From: G958296245 sp965262055
GTDB taxonomy: Bacteria; Chloroflexota; Dehalococcoidia; Lucifugimonadales; G958296245
Assembly: GCA_965262055.1 (NCBI GenBank)
Contig: CBDHEI010000002.1
Location: 1,240,001 to 1,304,000, forward strand
Direction: 5' to 3'
DNA: 64,000 nucleotides
A program made the translations under genes and the position numbers. Below the pieces are notes generated by a model. The model was not told the origin of the DNA. It did not search any database and saw only the letters and a list, made by a program, of their open reading frames with translations. Every line of letters starts with the position of its first letter. The first letter of the stretch is position 1. Shown piece after piece: positions 45,119 through 52,596 of this stretch.

Positions 45119-46456
45119 ATGAACAACCCAAGACCGGTCCTCGTAAAGGGAGGCCGCATCGTCGACCCTGCCCAGGGCATGGACGAGCGGAGCGACCTGC
45201 TCATCCTGGACGGCGTAGTCGCAGCCATTCAGACTGAGATAGCTTCGCCGGACGGCGCCCGCGTCATCGACGCCGCGGGCCTCGTCGCCTGCCCAGGCTT
45301 CATCGACCTCCACTGCCACCTGCGCGAGCCGGGCTTCGAGTACAAGGAAACGACCGCCACCGGTACTAGGGCCGCTGCCCGAGGCGGCTTCACGACCGTC
45401 TGCGCCATGCCGAACACCGACCCGGTTATGGACTCGCGGGCCGTGGTCGACTTCGTGCTGCGGCTCGCCCGCGAGGAGGGTGCGGTGCGCGTCCTGCCCA
45501 TCGGTGCCGTAACCGTCGGCAGCAGGGGCGCGGCGCTGACCGAAATGGCGGAGCTGGCTGAGGCTGGCGCGGTAGGCTTCAGCGACGACGGACACCCCGT
45601 CGCGGACGCCAACGTGATGCGCCAGGCGCTCAGCTACGCGTCCGGCCTCGGACTGCCGATCATCAACCACTGCGAGGTCCCGGAGCTGTCGGCAGGCGGT
45701 GTGATGAACGAAGGCTGGGTGGCAACGCGCTTGGGACTGAAGGGCCTCCCCCGGTCCGCCGAGGAGGCGATGGTCGCGCGGGACATCGCCCTCGCCGAGA
45801 CTACCGGAGGGAGACTCCACGTCGCCCACGCCAGCACCGCCGGGACCGTAGAGTTGGTGCGGCAGGCGAAGGAGCGCGGCCTCAAAGTCACCTGCGAGGC
45901 GACGCCCCACCACTTGACCCTGACGGATGAGGCCGTCTTGGGACGCGGCGGCGGCGCCTACGAGCCCCTCTCAGTCTCCGCGTACGACACGAACGCCAAG
46001 GTCGCGCCCCCCCTGCGCTCGCGCCCGGACGTGGAGGCGATGGTCGAGGGCCTGCGCGACGGCACCGTGGACCTCATAGCGACGGACCACGCGCCCCACG
46101 CGAGCATCGAGAAGATGTGTACCTTCGACGAGGCCGCCAACGGCATCAGCGTCCTCGAAACGGCCCTCGGCTCCCTCATGTCCCTAGTACACAGCGGCGC
46201 GCTCACCCTGCCGACGCTGATCGACAGGCTCACGGCAGCCCCCGCCCGCTTCCTGGGAGTTGGGCTGGGCACGCTGAGGCCGGGCGCCCCCGCCGACGTG
46301 ACGCTCTTCGATCCCGCCGCCGAATGGGTAGTCGACCCCGCCGCGTTTGCCTCCAGGGGGAAGAACACGCCCCTGGCCGGCGCAACGCTGAAGGGGCGCG
46401 TTGCAGCTACCATCGCGGCAGGGAGGGTCGTGCACGATGACCAGTCAACTGCCTGA
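45119..46456 (+). CDS. pyrC: dihydroorotase
   Basis: 445 aa, type I dihydroorotase, which cyclises carbamoyl-aspartate. The first zinc ligands lie in DLHCHLREPGFEYKE near residue 62 (HxH). CAMPNTDPVMD and INHCEVPELS follow, then AHASTAGTVELV and ATDHAPHA near 322, which carries the catalytic Asp. The tail ends in GRVVHDD. It sits 4 bp after the nudix gene. Its TGA overlaps the next ATG. Confidence 0.95.
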   Translation: MNNPRPVLVKGGRIVDPAQGMDERSDLLILDGVVAAIQTEIASPDGARVIDAAGLVACPGFIDLHCHLREPGFEYKETTATGTRAAARGGFTTVCAMPNTDPVMDSRAVVDFVLRLAREEGAVRVLPIGAVTVGSRGAALTEMAELAEAGAVGFSDDGHPVADANVMRQALSYASGLGLPIINHCEVPELSAGGVMNEGWVATRLGLKGLPRSAEEAMVARDIALAETTGGRLHVAHASTAGTVELVRQAKERGLKVTCEATPHHLTLTDEAVLGRGGGAYEPLSVSAYDTNAKVAPPLRSRPDVEAMVEGLRDGTVDLIATDHAPHASIEKMCTFDEAANGISVLETALGSLMSLVHSGALTLPTLIDRLTAAPARFLGVGLGTLRPGAPADVTLFDPAAEWVVDPAAFASRGKNTPLAGATLKGRVAATIAAGRVVHDDQSTA

Positions 46457-47076
46457 TGGGTGACATCCCCATCGCCAGGATGCTGAAGGGGTTTGGCATT
46501 ACCCACCCCGGCGCTCAGCAGACTGCCCGCGCGGCTCTCGCAGAGGCTGGCGTCATCTCCCGCCCGGACCGCACCAACCTCGCCGACTACAAGGTGTCCC
46601 AGGCACATGACTCCCTTTCAGAAGCGTTCCTGTGGCATTGCGGCAGTAGGGACTGCCGCCAAAAGGCGGCTGCCCGCGCTGAGCCGTTGATTCTGGTCCA
46701 AAAGCGCTGCTGCCGCATTTGCGGCGGATCGAGCGAACGCGCCGCCCTCATCGACCTTGCCGGGGAGATGGCCGCTGCCCGGATCAGCCGCGTCTTGGTC
46801 GTTGGGGGGACCGAAACGAAGAGCAGGGAGATACTTGAAGCCTCTCCGCCGAAGATTGAATGGCGATTTGTGGATGGGCTGACAGCCCGACACGAACGCT
46901 ACTACCGTGACAACCGCGATTGGGCCGAGGTCATAGTCCTGTGGAGCAGCACGCCTCTGAGCCACAAGGTGTCATTTCACTTTGACGGCAAGGGAGACAG
47001 CCGAACTGTCACCGTGACGCGACGAAGCGTTGCCGCCCTCGCGGGTGAGATAGTCGGCCATCTTCGGAATCTCTGA
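46456..47076 (+). CDS. zinc-ribbon protein with a DUF2325-like C-terminal domain (tentative)
   Basis: 206 aa. N-terminal region with Cys pairs: CGSRDC near residue 62 and RCCRICGG near 84, likely zinc-binding. The C-terminal part starts with RVLVVGGTETKSREILEA, then VIVLWSSTPLSHKVSFHF; the VGG start and the SH-containing loop resemble DUF2325. Function unknown. The ATG overlaps the pyrC stop (TGATG), so it is likely co-transcribed with pyr genes although it has no known link to pyrimidines. A GC-rich hairpin follows 45 bp downstream. Confidence 0.55.
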   Translation: MGDIPIARMLKGFGITHPGAQQTARAALAEAGVISRPDRTNLADYKVSQAHDSLSEAFLWHCGSRDCRQKAAARAEPLILVQKRCCRICGGSSERAALIDLAGEMAAARISRVLVVGGTETKSREILEASPPKIEWRFVDGLTARHERYYRDNRDWAEVIVLWSSTPLSHKVSFHFDGKGDSRTVTVTRRSVAALAGEIVGHLRNL

Positions 47077-47121
47077 AATGAGGGTTAGCCTGGTTGGCTA
47101 GACCTCACGGTAGCAGCGAAC

Positions 47122-47144
47122 CCCGTCCCCCTCAGGGGGACGGG
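47122..47144 (+). terminator. strong GC hairpin after the pyr operon
   Basis: Perfect 10-bp stem (CCCGTCCCCC / GGGGGACGGG) with a TCA loop, no T-tract. It lies between the convergent pyr and acpP operons and could end transcription from either side or slow decay. Confidence 0.5.
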
Positions 47145-47302
47145 TAGGATGGGGGCTTCGAGCAGTATTCTCGCTGCCCTTGATTGCTAGGATGTCGGCC
47201 CACTAGGATCCAGCCCCGATTGGGCCCGGCGGCGCCCCGCCCGATTCTACCGAAGAGCCCATTCGGCGGCCTCTCACCGGCTGCAAGCAGCCCGCGGCGA
47301 CT

Positions 47303-47563
47303 CTACTCGTCCTCTACACCCTTCGACTTGAGGTAGTCGATGGCAGCCTGCACGGTGGTGAGGCTCTCCGCGTCCTCGTCGGAGATCTGAATCTCGTTGT
47401 CGTCGGTGCCGAACTCCTCCTCGAAGGCCATGATAAGCTCGACGAGGTCAAGGGAGTCGGCGTTGAGGTCCTCGGTAAACGACGCTTCGGACACAACCTC
47501 GGAAGCGTCGACGCTCAGCTTGTCGGCAACTACCTCCTGCACCCGTTCCATCACCGTAGGCAT
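47303..47563 (-). CDS. acpP: acyl carrier protein
   Basis: 86 aa, acidic. Ser37 in LNADSLDLVELIMAFEEEF is the phosphopantetheine attachment site. Carries acyl chains during fatty-acid synthesis. Last gene of the DUF177-rpmF-fabD-nusB-acpP run, 36 bp after nusB. The C-terminal helix ends in YLKSKGVEDE. Confidence 0.97.
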   Translation of the reverse strand: MPTVMERVQEVVADKLSVDASEVVSEASFTEDLNADSLDLVELIMAFEEEFGTDDNEIQISDEDAESLTTVQAAIDYLKSKGVEDE

Positions 47564-47599
47564 CTCGCTACCTCCATCTGCTCACACTCTGAATCGATT

Positions 47600-48040
47600 C
47601 TAGTCCTTCGCCGCGATGGCGTTCATTACGGAGCCCAGCACGCCGTTGACGAACCTCGACGAGCTATTGCTCCCATATATCTTCGCCAGCTCCACCGCCT
47701 CGTTGATCGCCGCTTTCGGCGGCGTCTCATCCTCCGCGGTTATCTCGTAGATGGCGACCCTGAGCAGGTTCCTGTCCACCATCGCCATCTGCGTGATGGG
47801 CCATGCCGGCGCGTGAGTAGCTATTATATTATCAATCTCCTCTTTCTGCTCAATGATCCCTTCCACGAGTCTGCGGGCGTATCTCGCCACCGATGCGGGC
47901 GTGTTGTCCTGTTGAAGCCGTTCCTGGAGTACGCGCTCGGGCTTGTGGCGCGCCCCGTCGATCTCGTAGAGCACCTGGAGGGCCGCGGCCCTGGCCCTCC
48001 GCCTCGCGGGTCGCCTCTCCTTAACGGCAGGGATGTTCAA
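47600..48040 (-). CDS. nusB: transcription antitermination factor NusB
   Basis: 146 aa. RRRARAAALQVLYEIDG near the start is the NusB arginine-rich opening, followed by IDNIIATHAPAWPITQMAMV, DRNLLRVAIYEI and PPKAAINEAVELAKIYGSNS, ending SSRFVNGVLGSV; all are family landmarks. NusB with S10 (NusE) supports rRNA transcription. It lies 27 bp downstream of fabD and upstream of acpP in the same operon. Confidence 0.96.
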   Translation of the reverse strand: MNIPAVKERRPARRRARAAALQVLYEIDGARHKPERVLQERLQQDNTPASVARYARRLVEGIIEQKEEIDNIIATHAPAWPITQMAMVDRNLLRVAIYEITAEDETPPKAAINEAVELAKIYGSNSSSRFVNGVLGSVMNAIAAKD

Positions 48041-48067
48041 GGGCGGTCCCGCGCGGCGCCGCCGGTC

Positions 48068-49027
48068 CTAGTTGAGGCTGAACCGGGCTATCGAGTCCAT
48101 GTCGCCGATGCTGGCCACCTTGGCGGAGCAGTCGATCCGTTTGACCATGCCGCTCAACGCCTTGCCGGGGCCGATCTCGATGAAGCGGGAGATGCCCGAG
48201 CCCACCATGTAGTCCACCGACTGCTTCCACTGGACGCAGCCGCATATCTGGGCGATGAGCTCGTTCTGGATGGCGACGCCCGTCTTTAGCGGCGTGCCTG
48301 TTACGTTGGCGACGATCGGAACCTCAGGATCCCTGAAAGGCAGGCTCCTGACGGCGTCCACCAGGCCCTCGCGGGCCGGCTCCATCAGCGCGCTGTGGAA
48401 CGCGCCCCCCACACTGAGGGGGATGACCTTCTTGGCGCCTCGGGCCATGGCGAAGTCCAAGGCCTGGGCGACCGGTATGCGCTCGCCGCTGATTACGATC
48501 TGCTCGGCGGTGTTTACGTTCGAAACGTAGGTGCCTGTCTCGCGGCAGATCTCCTCCAAGGTCATCTGGTCCAGCCCCAGGACGGCGGCCATCGTGCCGG
48601 GGCGCTGGTCGCACGCCTCTTGCATGAGGCGCCCCCGCTCCTGCACCAGCTTCGCCGTGTCCTTGAGGTCCAGCACACCCGAGACGGCCAGGGCCGTATA
48701 CTCTCCCAGGCTGTGGCCGGCCATGAAGGCCGGCCGCGGCATAGCGTCGGCCCCCAACTCGTCCTCCATCGCGCAATGACACGCGAGGCTGACGGCCATG
48801 ATGGCCGGCTGGGCGTTCACGGTCTCGCGCACCTCGTCTTCGGGGCCGTTGAGCAACAGTTCGCTGAGGGGGCGTCCAAGCGCCCGGTCCACCTCGTGGA
48901 AGACCGACCGTGCCGCGGGAGACGCCTCGTAGACCTGCCGTCCCATTCCGGCGGCCTGCGCCCCCTGCCCGGGGAATAGGAACGCTACCGTCTTGTCTTT
49001 TCTGGCTGAAGCCATGCTGCTGAGCAT
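48068..49027 (-). CDS. fabD: malonyl-CoA:ACP transacylase
   Basis: 319 aa. Moves malonyl from CoA to ACP. FLFPGQGAQAAGMG near residue 17, catalytic Ser106 in AGHSLGEYTAL, and the active-site His in GGAFHSALMEPA near 214. The ATG at 49027 is preceded by CAGGAG at good spacing; an internal ATG four codons later is possible. The substrate ACP gene is in the same operon. Confidence 0.96.
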   Translation of the reverse strand: MLSSMASARKDKTVAFLFPGQGAQAAGMGRQVYEASPAARSVFHEVDRALGRPLSELLLNGPEDEVRETVNAQPAIMAVSLACHCAMEDELGADAMPRPAFMAGHSLGEYTALAVSGVLDLKDTAKLVQERGRLMQEACDQRPGTMAAVLGLDQMTLEEICRETGTYVSNVNTAEQIVISGERIPVAQALDFAMARGAKKVIPLSVGGAFHSALMEPAREGLVDAVRSLPFRDPEVPIVANVTGTPLKTGVAIQNELIAQICGCVQWKQSVDYMVGSGISRFIEIGPGKALSGMVKRIDCSAKVASIGDMDSIARFSLN

Positions 49028-49070
49028 CGGTGGTCTCCTGAGCAGCCGCGGCCCGGCGGGCCCGGCGGCG

Positions 49071-49265
49071 CTACTCAGCGGCGGCGTCCTCTACCTCCAT
49101 CACCTCGCGCCCGTTGTAGTAGCCGCACGTCCTGCATACCCTGTGGGGCAGCTTCGCGCTATGGCATTGCGGGCATTCGGAGAGGGACGGCGCCGTAATG
49201 TGGAAGTGCGCCGAGTTCTTGCCTTGTCGGCCTTTCGATCGTTTTTTCTTCGGTACCGCGGGCAT
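49071..49265 (-). CDS. rpmF: 50S ribosomal protein L32
   Basis: 64 aa. Opens AVPKKKRSKGRQGKNSAHF, the bL32 signature, and has the zinc-binding form: CPQC then CRTCGYYNGREV. The TAA of DUF177 overlaps its ATG (TAATG), a very common arrangement. An upstream in-frame ATG belongs to the DUF177 gene's alternate frame. Confidence 0.96.
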   Translation of the reverse strand: MPAVPKKKRSKGRQGKNSAHFHITAPSLSECPQCHSAKLPHRVCRTCGYYNGREVMEVEDAAAE

Positions 49266-49810
49266 TAGTTGATGGCGGCCTTTCCGGGCTGGCCGTGCCT
49301 GGCTAGTTCGAGCAGGCCACCCCACTGGTTGTCGTTAACGGCACTGCCGCCTGTCTGTTCGCAGCGGCACTGTTCAATGTTCAAGTCGCCGCCGCAACTG
49401 GCGCAGAGGCCGCGGCAGTCCTCATTGCACAACAGCCTGTATGGGGCGCCGATCAGAAGGTACTGGCGTACCGTCTCGGTCAGGTCCAGGATGTTGTTCT
49501 CGTCTATCCCCAGGTTCTCCTCGGAGACCTCCAGCCCGTGCGGCAGCGCGACGGACCTAGGGAAGAACTCTTCCTCGATAGCTATGCTCACCCGCTGTGT
49601 GTAATCGGCGAGGCAGCGGCTGCACGTGCAGGCCATGTGCGACTCGAGGCGGGCACTCACCCATACGCCCTTGTCCGTCGTGAGGAGCCGTACCTTGCCG
49701 CTCACGCACTCCATGGCGGGGGCAGCATCGGCCAGCAGGAGATCGTCCACGACATAGCTCCTAGACGCCCCGCTCGACTCCCTCAATAGCCGCGAAACGT
49801 TAAAGTGCAA
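49265..49810 (-). CDS. DUF177 (YceD) family protein
   Basis: 181 aa from the TTG at 49810. YceD-type proteins accompany rpmF and are implicated in 23S rRNA handling. The family CxxC...CxxC pattern is present: ACTCSRCLADYTQRVSIAIE near residue 70, and DLTETVRQYLLIGAPYRLLC, then CRGLCASCGGDLN. The family start resembles HFNVSRLLRE, which begins at the TTG. An ATG 12 codons upstream (49846) lies inside the predicted -10 box and cannot be transcribed from that promoter. AGGTGGTGG lies at a workable distance before the TTG. Confidence 0.88.
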   Translation of the reverse strand: MHFNVSRLLRESSGASRSYVVDDLLLADAAPAMECVSGKVRLLTTDKGVWVSARLESHMACTCSRCLADYTQRVSIAIEEEFFPRSVALPHGLEVSEENLGIDENNILDLTETVRQYLLIGAPYRLLCNEDCRGLCASCGGDLNIEQCRCEQTGGSAVNDNQWGGLLELARHGQPGKAAIN

Positions 49811-49844
49811 GTCAATACCACCACCTGAGGAGTAGCAAAGCGAC

Positions 49845-49874
49845 ATTGTACGGTCGCACGCTCGTTAGTGTCAA
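49845..49874 (-). promoter_or_regulatory. promoter of the DUF177-rpmF-fabD-nusB-acpP operon
   Basis: On the minus strand a perfect TTGACA (49874-49869) and TACAAT (49850-49845) with an 18-nt spacer. Transcription would start near 49838. Confidence 0.75.
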
Positions 49875-49892
49875 GTTTCACAACCGCTCGGC

Positions 49893-49921
49893 TTGACAGC
49901 GCGATTACAACTAAATAATAT
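49893..49921 (+). promoter_or_regulatory. promoter of the HU gene
   Basis: TTGACA (49893-49898) and TAATAT (49916-49921) with a 17-nt spacer, in an A/T-rich stretch. The two -35 boxes of the divergent promoters are 18 bp apart. Leader to the HU ATG is about 58 nt. Confidence 0.7.
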
Positions 49922-49985
49922 CTTATACGGACGCACGCGCTCAGCAAGCGGTTTCTGGCTGCTGTCCTGGAGGAGGGGTACTTCT

Positions 49986-50279
49986 ATGGCTACTCTTAGG
50001 AAGAGCGACCTCACTGCTCGAGTTGCTACGAAACTCGGTGGTTCTAGGGCCCAGGGCGAGGCAGCGCTCAACGCGGTGCTGGTCAGTATTCAGGACGCTT
50101 TGGCGAAGGGCGACCGTGTTGTCCTCACGGGATTCGGCTCCTTCTCCATCCGGCAGGTCAAAGCCCGGAAGGTCAAGCCGATCAGGGGCGGCCAGGCCGG
50201 TCAACTCATAACTGTGCCGGAGCATAAGCGAGTCGGCTTTACCGCCGGCGCAGAGCTCAACAAGGCTGCGGGCCAATAG
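49986..50279 (+). CDS. HU-family DNA-binding protein
   Basis: 97 aa, the HU/IHF fold: LRKSDLTARVATKLGGSRAQ, VLTGFGSFSIRQVKARK, then a divergent arm region, PIRGGQAGQLITVPEHKRVG. It bends and compacts DNA. A strong GGAGGAGGGG precedes the ATG. The arm lacks the usual RNPxTG, so DNA contact by the arm tip may differ. Histone-like genes of this kind are often single-copy and highly expressed, consistent with the promoter. Confidence 0.92.
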   Translation: MATLRKSDLTARVATKLGGSRAQGEAALNAVLVSIQDALAKGDRVVLTGFGSFSIRQVKARKVKPIRGGQAGQLITVPEHKRVGFTAGAELNKAAGQ

Positions 50280-50446
50280 ACAGCCGCTCTTGAGGCCCAT
50301 CCTGTAGTTTCATTGCAAATGGTAACGAAAGTCCAATGACTGGTTACATGTTCGGCGTCACCGCTAGTTGCCCCATGGCATTTCGCCTTGGGCATCGCAT
50401 GTTGGGGAGAACCTAGGACTCTACGTCCATACCGTTCTGGTAAAGC

Positions 50447-50472
50447 AGCCTCCCCAAAGCGGGAGGCTTTTT
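50447..50472 (+). terminator. intrinsic terminator downstream of HU
   Basis: An 8-bp stem, AGCCTCCC / GGGAGGCT, with a 6-nt loop, followed by a T-tract (50468-50472). It lies 170 bp after the HU stop; the interval 50280-50446 has no gene and could be a long 3' end or a small RNA. Confidence 0.85.
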
Positions 50473-50499
50473 GTTGCCCGATTTCCACGGAGACTACGA

Positions 50500-50798
50500 A
50501 TGAAGGACTTCCAAGAATCGACCTACGGAGACCGGATCGCCGAGGTGTACGACGACCTATACACCTGTCACGCCACGATGCGGTCGCACAGACCGTGGCG
50601 ACGTTCCACATGTATATCACGGAGAGAGGGATGCGACTGTACCCGGTCAAGCTGCGCTATGCGTGGCCCTCCGAGCTGGACCTGATGGCCAGGCTGGCGG
50701 GAAGGCGGCTGCGGAGCCGGTGGGGCGACTGGAAGGGCAGTCCGTTCACCGCATCGAGCGCCAACCCTGTCGAGGTCTACGAGCTGCTGAGGCCCTGA
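50500..50798 (+). pseudogene. SAM-methyltransferase remnant with large internal deletion
   Basis: The first 25 codons from the ATG at 50500 read MKDFQESTYGDRIAEVYDDL, the usual N terminus of small class I methyltransferases. A second frame then gives a matching C terminus: RLYPVKLRYAWPSELDLMAR, LAGRRLRSRWGDWKGSPFT, ASSANPVEVYELLRP, to a TGA at 50798. The SAM-binding middle of about 150 residues is missing and the frame shifts near 50577. It is a clean example of deletion within a gene and cannot be functional. Confidence 0.65.
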
Positions 50799-50820
50799 GG
50801 GCCCTACCGGCAAGCACGAA

Positions 50821-52596
50821 ATGGCAAACAACACAGAAGAGGGCTTGAAGTCCAGGGTGCCCTTCAGGCGATACGTCAGCCTGTTGGTGACGTATCTGCG
50901 CCCCCAGAAGGCGCTCGTCTCGCTGACCGCCGTCCTGCTCCTCGGCAACATCGGCTTGCAGCTCCTCAGCCCCCAGATACTGCGCTACTTCATCGACGAG
51001 GCGTTGGCGGGCACCGCCGTCGGACGCCTCGTCGGCATCGCGGTGACCTTCACGGTCGTCGCCCTCGTGCAGCAGGCGGTCAACGTCGCCACCACCTACA
51101 CGAGCGGACGCGTCGGCTGGACGGCGACCAACGCCCTGCGCGGCGACCTGGCCCGCCACTGCATGATGCTCGACATGTCCTTCCATAACCGGCACACCCC
51201 GGGGGAGATGATAGAGCGGATAGACGGCGACGCCGAGCAGCTTGGCAGCTTCTTCTCGACGTTCGTCGTGCACATACTGGGCAGCTCCATCCTGCTCGCG
51301 GGCATCCTGGTCCTGCTATTCCGCGCGGAATGGCGGGCTGGCCTCGCCCTCACCGCCTTCGCTCTCGTCGTGCTGTCCATGCTCTACGCCCTGCGCAACC
51401 TCACGGTGGACAGGTACAGGGCCGTCAGAGAAGCGAGCGCCCAGACCTTCGGGTTCGTGGAGGAACGGCTCGCCGGCAGGGAGGACATACGCACCAGCGC
51501 CGCGCGCCCGTACGTGATGCTGGGGTTCCACCGCAGGATCAGGGACTGGTTCCGAAAGAACCTCATCGCCTCGCTGATGATCAGCCTCGTACTCAACACG
51601 ACATGGTTCTCCTTCTCGGTCGGGACCGCCGTCGCCCTTGGCGTCGGCTCGTGGCTCTTCCTGAACGGCCTCGTCACCATAGGCACGGTCTACCTGATCG
51701 TGCACTACACCAGGATGCTGCTGCAGCCCATAGAGCGCTTCACCCAGCAGATAGACAACCTCCAGCGCGCGACGGCCAGCCTGGTCCGCATTCTGGAACT
51801 GCTTGCCACCAGGCGCCTCGTGCTCGACGGGCCGGGAGTCCGCTTCCCTGAGGGGGCCCTGCCCGTGCGGTTCGAGAACGTGTCCTTCTCCTACAACGCC
51901 GGCGAGCAGGTGCTGCACGACGTCTCATTCGAGCTCGCCCCGGGCCGCGCTCTCGGACTCGTCGGGCGCACCGGCAGCGGCAAGACCACTGTCACCAGAC
52001 TGCTCTTCCGCCTCTACGACCCCGACCAGGGCCGCGTGCTGCTGGGCGGACAGGATGTCAGGGACGCCCGCGCCTCAGACCTGCGCGCGCAGGTAGGCGT
52101 CGTCACCCAGGACGTCCGCCTCTTCGAGGGCACGGTGCGGGACAACCTCACACTTCTCGACTACACCATCCCCGACAGCCGGATGATAGAAGTCATCGAC
52201 GAGCTCGGCCTGGGCCCATGGTACGCGGACTTGCCGGACGGCCTCGACACAATGCTGCGCTCCGAGGGCGCGGGAATGTCCGCGGGAGAGGCCCAGCTCC
52301 TGGCGTTCGCCCGCGTCTTCCTCCGCGACCCGCGCGTCGTCGTCCTCGACGAGGCCTCCTCGCGCATCGACCCCGGTACCGAGCGGCTGATCGAGCGTGC
52401 CGTGGACAGGCTGGTCGAGGGCCGCACCGTGATCGTAATTGCCCACCGGCTCTCTACCCTCGACCGCTGCGATGAGGTGATGGTACTGGAGAAGGGGCGC
52501 ATCATCGAGCATGGGGACCGCTCCCGGCTGGCGTCCGACCCTGCCTCTAGGTTCCGCCGGATGCTGGCGATTGCTGCCAGGGAGGCCCCGGTATGA
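50821..52596 (+). CDS. ABC exporter half-transporter, subunit 1
   Basis: 591 aa: an N-terminal six-helix membrane domain (about 1-330) and C-terminal ATPase. Walker A GRTGSGKTT near residue 382; Walker B VVVLDEAS near 507 with the catalytic Glu. The signature is MSAGEAQ near 486 in place of LSGGQ. AHRLSTLDRCDEV is the H-loop region. It forms a heterodimer with the next gene, to which it is coupled by ATGA overlap. Substrate unknown; lipids, peptides or drugs are typical. Confidence 0.92.
   Translation: MANNTEEGLKSRVPFRRYVSLLVTYLRPQKALVSLTAVLLLGNIGLQLLSPQILRYFIDEALAGTAVGRLVGIAVTFTVVALVQQAVNVATTYTSGRVGWTATNALRGDLARHCMMLDMSFHNRHTPGEMIERIDGDAEQLGSFFSTFVVHILGSSILLAGILVLLFRAEWRAGLALTAFALVVLSMLYALRNLTVDRYRAVREASAQTFGFVEERLAGREDIRTSAARPYVMLGFHRRIRDWFRKNLIASLMISLVLNTTWFSFSVGTAVALGVGSWLFLNGLVTIGTVYLIVHYTRMLLQPIERFTQQIDNLQRATASLVRILELLATRRLVLDGPGVRFPEGALPVRFENVSFSYNAGEQVLHDVSFELAPGRALGLVGRTGSGKTTVTRLLFRLYDPDQGRVLLGGQDVRDARASDLRAQVGVVTQDVRLFEGTVRDNLTLLDYTIPDSRMIEVIDELGLGPWYADLPDGLDTMLRSEGAGMSAGEAQLLAFARVFLRDPRVVVLDEASSRIDPGTERLIERAVDRLVEGRTVIVIAHRLSTLDRCDEVMVLEKGRIIEHGDRSRLASDPASRFRRMLAIAAREAPV

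Noticed and set aside
49811..49846. ATG at 49846 as the start of the DUF177 protein
   Set aside because: It lies within the TACAAT of a strong promoter and the 12 added residues do not look like the family.
50280..50446. Small structured RNA (6S, SRP or tRNA) before the terminator at 50447
   Set aside because: No tRNA cloverleaf, SRP tetraloop region or 6S-like bubble could be drawn. Only the terminator is convincing.
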